Assembly: GCA_951812925.1 (NCBI GenBank)
Contig: OX638368.1
Location: 126,751,309-126,815,308, forward strand
Reading direction: 5' to 3'
DNA: 64,000 nt
DNA from: Calliopum simillimum
Lineage: Eukaryota; Arthropoda; Insecta; Diptera; Lauxaniidae
Shown here: in pieces, positions 25,701 to 34,700 of the stretch
How the letters are laid out: the number at the start of each line of letters is the position of its first letter
Numbering within the stretch: the stretch's first letter is position 1
Notes under the pieces: generated by a model
Seen by the model: the letters and a program-made list of their open reading frames with translations, nothing else
The model's database searches: none
What the model was told of the DNA's origin: nothing
Made by a program: the position numbers and the translations under genes

Positions 25701-28700
25701 AGTCCACTTTTTCATAAACTGAGATATTAAAGGGTTTGCATACGACTCAATTGAAAAATATTGGTAAGCGTTATTAAACTGTTGTAAAGTGTTTACCACC
25801 GTAAATTTATCAAATTTTGTTATGCTGTAAAAATTTTTACAAGTGTAATAGAACATAGTCGAGTTTTTTGGTCTGAATGGACTCATTCCACTTTCATTTA
25901 TAATAAATTATAAAATTTTTGATACTTATGTATAACTTATTCCATTTTCAGTCATAAAATATTTTGTAAATAAAGGCGAAGGAAAATTAAAACTTTTGTA
26001 AATATGTTGCTAAATTTTTTCGATTTCCGGATACTTTTTCGTTATTTTTCGATAGTATCAGGCCCTCGCCGATTTATTCAGAATTTTCGGATACTTTTCA
26101 ATAGTTGATGATTCCTGCAATCTTTTTCGAAAATTTTTAGGACCTTAACGATTATTTCAGTATTTTTCGATGATTTGTAACTCAATTTTTTCTATTGATT
26201 TCGATACTTAATGATCAATTCAGATTCCTATAGACTTTTTTGATGTTTTTGGATAGTTTTCGATGGATTCCGATTCCTGTAGACTTTTTCGTTATTTTTC
26301 AATAACTTCAGTCTTTAAATAACTATTTCGATGTTTTTTCGATTACTTCTGATTCCTGCAATTTTTTTCGATATTTTCAATGAACTCCGATTGCTCTGGT
26401 TTAACACATTTATTGGATGTTTTTTTTACTGACTTTCAATTTTTTTTTTTACAATTTTAGTTAATTATAGAAAAAACATCGAAAAAGTCAATTAAAGTCT
26501 AAGTTATTGAAAAGCACCGAAAAAGTCCACAAGGATCGGAATTATTCAAAAACTATCAGTAATCTAAATTGATCACACAGTATCGAAAAAATCGGTAAAA
26601 GTCAGAAATCATCTAATAACACTGAAAAAATCAGCTACATCCTGAAATTATCGAAAAAGAGTGCAGAAATCGGAATGAATCGAAAATATCGAAAAATTCG
26701 GCAAGAATCATAATTTATCGAAAAGTATCCGAAAAATCCGAAAAAATCGGCGAGGGCTTAATATCAGACGAAAAAGTCTTCAGGAAAGTTTTGATTTCCC
26801 TTTGTCTTTATTTACAAAATATTTTGTGACTGAATATGGAATAAGTCATACAAAAGTATAAAAAAATCTTTAATTTATTATAAATGAAAGTGGAAAGTCC
26901 ATTCAGAGTAAAAAAACTCTACTATTTTCTATCACACTTGTAAAATTTTAACGGCATAACAAAATGTTGTAAATTTACAGTGGTTAACACTTAACACTAG
27001 TTCAGTAATGCCGACCAATATTGTTAAATTGATTTAAAAGCAAAACCTTCTGTATAGCAGTAGCTGAAAACATGAACATTATTCCATTTTTAGAAAAATG
27101 CTTTTCATGAAAAGTTCGTCTAGTTAAGTAATTTGTGATGAATCGTGGTCTAACGAGTCTGTAACTTTCATTATAAAAAGAGGACATAGCTAACTATAAC
27201 TATCATAAACTCAATTTTTCCGAAATTGGACTTATTCCACTTCCATACTTTTCTATATCTGCCACGCCTCCTTCTCTGCGTTACTTGGTGTAGGATATAA
27301 AAATTATCTGTTGAGAAGTTTGTGCATATGCTTTTAACTCCAAACTTTTGACTTAGCTTTTTGTATTTTTTGCCTTTGACAGCAACCACTGTGCTCTGCT
27401 ACTATCAAAGCGTTCTTGTTATCCTATCAAAAACTTATATTTGGATGAAAAGTCAGTTCCGATCATCGTCAAAAAGCTGCAGCACTTGAAATTGAATATG
27501 ATTTTCGTGTATTGTAACATGTTAATATGATAGGTACTGGCAATGTAAAAAATGAAAAATTGTTAAGAAACTAATTGCATTAAATCTTCGCAAATGAAGT
27601 GCCAAATGCGCTAATCGAATGAAGAACTCTGTAGTACTAATTTAATAATAAATTTTTAAGATGAACCAGTTTTCTTTGTTAATAGAGTTAATTTGAAGCT
27701 TAGCTGTATTCATAAAGTAAATACCTACTAAATGGAACCGAGTGTTTTTAATTGTTCATTGGCTAAGCGTTAAATGCGGTCATAATATGGTTTAAATAAT
27801 ATAAGCCATAAATAATGATTTGGTTTCATTCTACCATTTCCACCTTGTTCAACTAATCCTAATTGATTTTTCCTATGTCATCTAATCCTAGGCACTGACA
27901 TTGCAATAACTCAATTGTTGTTTTGTTGCTTCCACTGTTTTGTCTTTTACGCCTCACGTTTAGTTATGGTGAGCAAATTTACTCAACTGTGTAAATAAAT
28001 AAATAAATAAAAAAAAATCATTAGAATTCTTGAACTTATGTGCGTTGATCACGGCATGCCTGAAGGTTCCGCTGTACATATAAAATATATATGCTAAGAG
28101 TTTCATTGACGCATTGACATGGGCTACCTTTAATTTTGCATTATTTCTACGAGTTTTCCTTGTCATATTTTAACATTTTGAAAGTAAAAATTTGTTCTTG
28201 TTAGTTAAGCACTCTAAGTTGAAATAAAAATGTAATATTACGTCTTGTTATTAATATCAGATGACCTGGACCAATCATCATCATATGATTATAGAAACTG
28301 AACCCATCCAGAAATGACATCACTTTTAAAGCTGGCAATGAAGACATTGAAAACGTAGACAGCTTTATGAATATAGGCAGCATTATCTGCAAGGATGGGG
28401 GAGAATATCAACTCAAAAATATCAAAAGCGCGTTTGCTTAACTGATCAAAATATGGTCATCTTCCATATTCTCCACTAGAACGAAGGTGCGCATTTCTAA
28501 TTCAAATGTCAAATCGGTTTTGTTAAATGGGTGCGAAACGTGACTTGTTACCGAACAACTAATGAACAAGTTGCAAGTATTTGTCAACAAGTGCTTAAGC
28601 CGCATATTAAACGTTTGGTGGACTCGCACCATCTGAAGTGCTGAACTACACCTATTAATGCAACTAGCTAACCATAGCGAATGAGATCAAGCTACGCAAG

Positions 28701-31700
28701 TGAGGATGAATAAATCATACTCTCTGAAAACCAGCGAAGTTTCTCGCCAGGCCCATAAGTGGAATTCACAAAGCAGTAGATAATGTCGAAAGAAAACAAC
28801 AATTCGGGAAAATTCGGGAAAGGGATAAAAGTCATCGCAAAGAATCTTGATAAATGGAGATATTTCATTTTGGTCCTATGCTCCTCCTAGGTGTTCCAGG
28901 AGCAAACAGAAACTAGAACCAAAGAAAAGAATTCAACGGAACCGAAAATCAATAACGACTTTTGAAATCAAAAAGTTTACACACAATTTACAATTTTATA
29001 CTTTAAATAAAATTTTTTGAGTTTTGATATTGGGGAGATTTGAACCTGGAACCTGTCGTGTGATAGATGCAAACGTAAGCAACTCAGCCACCGCCATCAT
29101 TATTGTGAACTTGACTGAAAGTTTATTTGTTTTGAAATGAGCTGATTTGGATTTAACTACGTTTCGTGAGTGGCATAACTAAAGGGACGCTACAAAAGTA
29201 GACCGATAGGGACAGCAAACGACGCCATATTTTTCCCGCTCTCTTGACATTTCTCTTCAGTAAAGTTTGCCATTTCATCATGGAAAGATATACGAGCCAA
29301 CAACGAGTAGAAATTATTAAAATTTACTACCGAAATTCGGAGTCAATTTATGGTGGTCATAATCGTCCTACCAGGTCAACAATTGAGCGTCTAATGGAAA
29401 AATTTGAATCCACAGCCACAGTAACAAATTTTCTCGTACCAGTGAGACAAAGAAGTGCCCTTAGTGTCGAGAATATTGCTGCCGCTGAGGCTTCAGTTCA
29501 AGAAAGCCCAAATGTGTCTCTCACACGTCATTCTGAAGCGTTGGGCATCTCTGTGACGTCGTTGTGGCGAATTTTGCGAAAAGATCTTGGCCTACATCCT
29601 TATAAGATCAAACTGACGCAAGAACTGAAGCCGTTTGACCACCAGAAGCGTCGTATGTTCGTGAATTGGGCTGAGCAACAACTTGAAAATGAATCGGATT
29701 TTCATCGAAAAATCATCTTCAGCGATGAGGCTCATTTCTGGGTGAATGGCTTCGTCAATAAGCAAAATATGTGTTATTGGTCAGGCAGCAATCCACACGT
29801 ACTCCATGAGTCACCATTGCTTCCCAAAAAAATTACGGTTTGGTGCGGTTTATGGGCCGGCGGCATCATTGGGCCGTACCGTTCAATGATAACCGAATAT
29901 TTTTGGCCCGAATTGGATGATATGGACTTGGACAATATGTGGTTTCAACAGGACGGCGCCACAAGCCACACAGCGAATGTCACAATTAATTTATTGAAAA
30001 CCAAGTTTGGTGAACGTGTTATCTCACGAAATGGCCCGGCCGATTGGCCGCCTTGGTCGTGCGATTTGACTCCGTTAGACTATTTCCTGTAGGGCTACGT
30101 CAAGTCTATGGTCTATGCCAACAAGCCAGCGACGATTGATGAACTTCGTACGAATATCGATCGTGAAATTGCAGCAGTATCGGCCGATTTATGCTTGAAA
30201 ACCGTCGAAAATTGGGTCCAGCGTCTGGACTTCTGCAAGCGTGCCCGTAGTGGCCATGCAAAAGAAATCGAGTTCCATACATAATGGCATCGAATGTACT
30301 TTCAAAGGAATAAAGAATTTCATTGATATCCAAAAACGTTTTTGTTTTAAAAAAAAACTTTTGTAGCGCTCTTATTGAAAAACCCTTTACGTTTCGTTGC
30401 TGATTTGAGTTTAACAACGCTTCGTGAGTGTTTTGACTACGTTTCGTTGCTGATTCGGATTGGCAACCAGCGTTTGTAAGTGATTTAGCAACGCACCATA
30501 CAAATTTGAGCTAGGAACGTTGTTGAATCCAAATCAGCAAGGAAACGTAGTTAAAACACTCACAAACGTGGTTTTTTCATCGCTCTATGTACGTATTTAC
30601 CCTCTCCCATCCTTCCTCTAAGGGAAAATATTGATTTAATTAACTGTAGTTAGAAGAAGGATTCGCCCTGGACCCCTGTGATACGAAAACCAAGGGTGAC
30701 CCGAAAAAACTTGCTTCATATTCGGTTTCAGTGCACTCGAAATTAATAATCAAAAGTCGTCAAACCTCACTGGTTTTTTGTTTACTGTTCTTTTGTACAG
30801 TCTTATTATCACGAAGTGTGTTTTCCAACTTCTATATTATAGCAATTCTTTTTCGATTATTATTATTATAATAAATAAAAATTTAATTTCAAAGTTCTTA
30901 TATATCATTTTTGTTTTACATTTTTCAGATTGTTTTCGCCAGTGGGCACCATTCACGACGGTTTGGGCAACTATTCTGTTAGTGTAAAATGCAGCTGGCT
31001 GATCGATGCACGCCACGCCCATTCTACGCGACGTAACAACGTAGCAGTACCAAGGACAGCAACGATTCGCATGCATTTAAATGAATTCGCTACCGAATGC
31101 GGTTGGGATCATTTGTACATTTATGATGGAGACAGTGTTGATTCTCCACTTTTAGCTGTTTTCAGGTATGACGTCAGCCACTGCAGTTGAGACTAACTTA
31201 GCGTATGATTTGAATTTTTAATATTTCACTTTTATCTTCAGCGGACTGATGTATAGAGGAAATTTTTCAATTCGTCGCGTTCCACAAATTGTTGCGCATT
31301 CAGGAACTGCGCTTTTGCATTTTTTTAGCGATGACGCCTACAATATGTCCGGCTTCAATATATCATATAAGATGAATGGCTGTCCATCGAACTCATCGGG
31401 TACGTATGAGTGCAGTGCATGAGAAGAACCTAATTCAATTGTCGTGAGATTCAATTTAAAAATGTTATTTCCTTTTTTTGTTTTGTTTCTTTGGATCTTT
31501 GTCTTTGCCTTATTATTTCCTACGCTCAGTGGTTGATTGTTCCGGACATGGTGAGTGTAAAGAGGGTGAATGTCAATGTGATCCCATGTTTAGCGGGGAG
31601 GCATGTGATACAGCTGCGTGTCCCTATAATTGTTGGCATGATAAGGGACAAGGTGTATGCGAACAGGAATTACAAAGGTTCGTATGAAACTATATACATA

Positions 31701-34700
31701 ATTGGTATTGATTTCTTTGTTGTATATGACATAAATGACAAGTGAAAGGCATATGTGCGTGCATTTTTATCACTAACGGGTTGAATTATCTTAAGAAGAA
31801 AATAAATTATGCAAATAAATTTTAAGCCAAGGTCAGCTTAGGTATACTCAAAAGATCTTTGAGAGAAAGTTTATTTTGATTTGGAAAAAGTTTTTTTTGT
31901 TTTGGGAAAAGTTTATTTTTATTTGGGAAAAGTTTATTTTGAAGTGGAAATAGTTTATTTTGATTCGGAAAAAGTTTATTTTGAGTTGGGAAAAGTTTAT
32001 TTTGGTTTGGGAAAAGTTTATTTTGATTTGAAAAAAATTTATTTTGATTTGGAAAAAGTTTTTTTTTGATTTTGAAAAAGTTTTTTTTTTTTTTTGATTT
32101 GGAAAAAGTTTATTTTGATTTGGGAAAAGTTTATTTTCAATTGTAAAAGTTTATTCAGATTTGGAAAAAGTTTATTTTAATTTGGAAAAAGTTTATTTTG
32201 ATTTGGAAAAGATTAAATTGGAGTGGAAATCCCGTATTTCGCTTAAATACTCCTTTTTTATTTTTTTTTTATGCCAAAGGACATGAAATTTGCTTTTTAT
32301 TTTAAATGGTCTATATAAACTATATTTAATTATAATTTTTATTCCATACAAAACTATGCCGCTTTACACATATTTTCCGTTCCGATTTTCATAAATTTAA
32401 AACTAATTTATGTAAACAATATTTTTTTTTTAAACTTTATTAGCTGTGAGTGCTCGGATAATTTTGGTGGCAATGATTGCAGTCAGATACGATCGCTTGG
32501 CGTTTGGTCTACGGTTAAACCAAAATATTCGCCACCACCTGGCACAGCGTCTCATGGTGCTACCGTTTGGCGTGACACACTGCTTATCATCGGTGGAGAA
32601 TCATATGGACGTGGTGAACTAATGAACACGTATGATTTTAATGGCAACGTTTGGGAAACAGTACACATGGAAGTAGGCGGTAGTGTGCCAGAACTACGAT
32701 ATGGTGCATCAACTGTCATGTATGGTGATAAAATTTTTATGTATGGTGGCGTTATCAAAGAGAAAGGCATTTCAAATGAGTTGTGGGCTTTTGATGTGTC
32801 TGCGAAAACATGGGAAAACATCACAGTGAAGACAGAGCCCTGCAACGTGACAGCAACTCCATTTGCAATGTGCGGACCACTGCTTGTGGCAGGGCATACA
32901 GCCACTTTAGTACCCGGTTTCGGTGATAAGAGTCACTATCAATATATGGTCGTGATATTTGGTCATTCACCTCAATATGGCTATTTGAATGCAGTGCAGG
33001 AATTCAATTTTGGTACACGCGAGTGGCGTATTGTGGAAACTTTTGGTTATGTAGTCAAAGGTGGTTTTGGTCATAGTGCAGCATACGACTATTTAACAGA
33101 AAAAGTGTTCGTTTATGGCGGTATTGTCTCAGAGAGCGAATCTAGTCAGGTGTTGAGTTCACGTTTATATGCTTATGAGCCGGCGACACGTACTTGGACG
33201 TTGCTGTCAACAGCACCAAGTGCGCGTTTACTGCACACAGCAAACTTTATTAATCATGGCCTGATGATGGTATTTGGTGGAAATACTCATAACGATACCT
33301 CACAAAGTTACGGCGCAAAATGCTACAGTCAAGATCTACTGATATATGATGTTTTTTGTGATTCCTGGCATATGCAGGATATGCCGCATCAACTGCAAGC
33401 GGATTTGGCAAGGTAAATACTTATAGAACAAATATACAGTTAATTGGCGAGCTTAATCTTTTAATCTACACTGAGACATTATTCACAATTGTTTCCTTTA
33501 AATTTTAAATATATTTTCTTCACAGGTTTGGCCACAGCTCAGTTGTATTCGAGGAATCTCTTTACATTTACGGTGGCTTCAATGGTCAACTATTATCGGA
33601 TATGCTACGTTTTGAACCTGGCCACTGCAGCTCTTTCAACAAGCAAGAAAAATGCACAAGTACACGACCTGGTGTCAAATGCATTTGGGATGTACAAAAA
33701 ATGCGCTGTATATCGATATCTCAAGTACAGCGATCTGCCATTTTTGGTCGCGAGCAATACGATTATGTTGCTTGCCCATCTAAAAGTCGCATAACGATGA
33801 CTTCTGAACTGCTCAATGATGTTTCACGCTGCCAGGAACTCAGCAATTGTCAGTCATGCGTTTCTAATTCTTTTGGCTGCACCTATTGTGGTAACGGTTC
33901 TTGCTCTAAAGAACGCTGTCGCGAACCAACATCCACCTCATACTACGAGCCACCACTATTAGCGGCACCAATTGCCCCACCGCTAAATGTAAAACGTATA
34001 GAAAACTGCCCCAACAATGAGGACTTTGCAACAAATGCCGTTTGCGAACAGCTTCATTGCTGTCATGCCTGTACATCGAATCCTACATGCAACTGGGAGC
34101 CCGAACACAATCGCTGCAGACCCTATTTAGGCAGCAGCAATCGTACCATTGATTTGGAAACAAGTTGTCCACCGCCTTGTGCAACACAAACGAGCTGTTT
34201 CAATTGTACCGAAGACGATTGCATTTGGTGTCAAAATGAGCAACGCTGTGTCGACCGCAACGCGTACACAGCAAGTTTTCCCTATGGACAATGTCGAGAG
34301 TGGACAACGCATTCGTCGAAATGTCGAACGCACACATCCGGTTCACAGTGTGGCTACTATAAAAGTTGCACACAATGTCGTGATGATCCTGCCTGCGGTT
34401 GGTGTGATGATGGCTCAAATACAGGATTGGGGAAATGTGTCGATGGTGGCGCTTCTGAACCGCACGATATGCTTGAGTGTCCTGTCACACAATGGTATTT
34501 TACTTCGTGTCCAAAGTGCAACTGCAATGGACATAGCATATGTCCTGATTATGCAACATGTGAACAGCCTTGCTCTAATCTCACGTATGGTCATCATTGT
34601 GATAAATGTCGTTCTGGTTATTGGGGAAATCCAATCAATGGTGGCGCTTGTCAAAAGTGTGAATGCAATAATCAAGGTACCTATTGTCATCCCGATACAG

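Noticed and set aside
30106..30417. - strand frame of 103 codons
   Set aside because: Antisense to the transposase end and terminal repeat of the mariner at 29182-30372.
31881..32069. Open frame with a seven-residue repeat
   Set aside because: Product of the 21-bp minisatellite; lies inside intron 4 with good splice sites on both sides.
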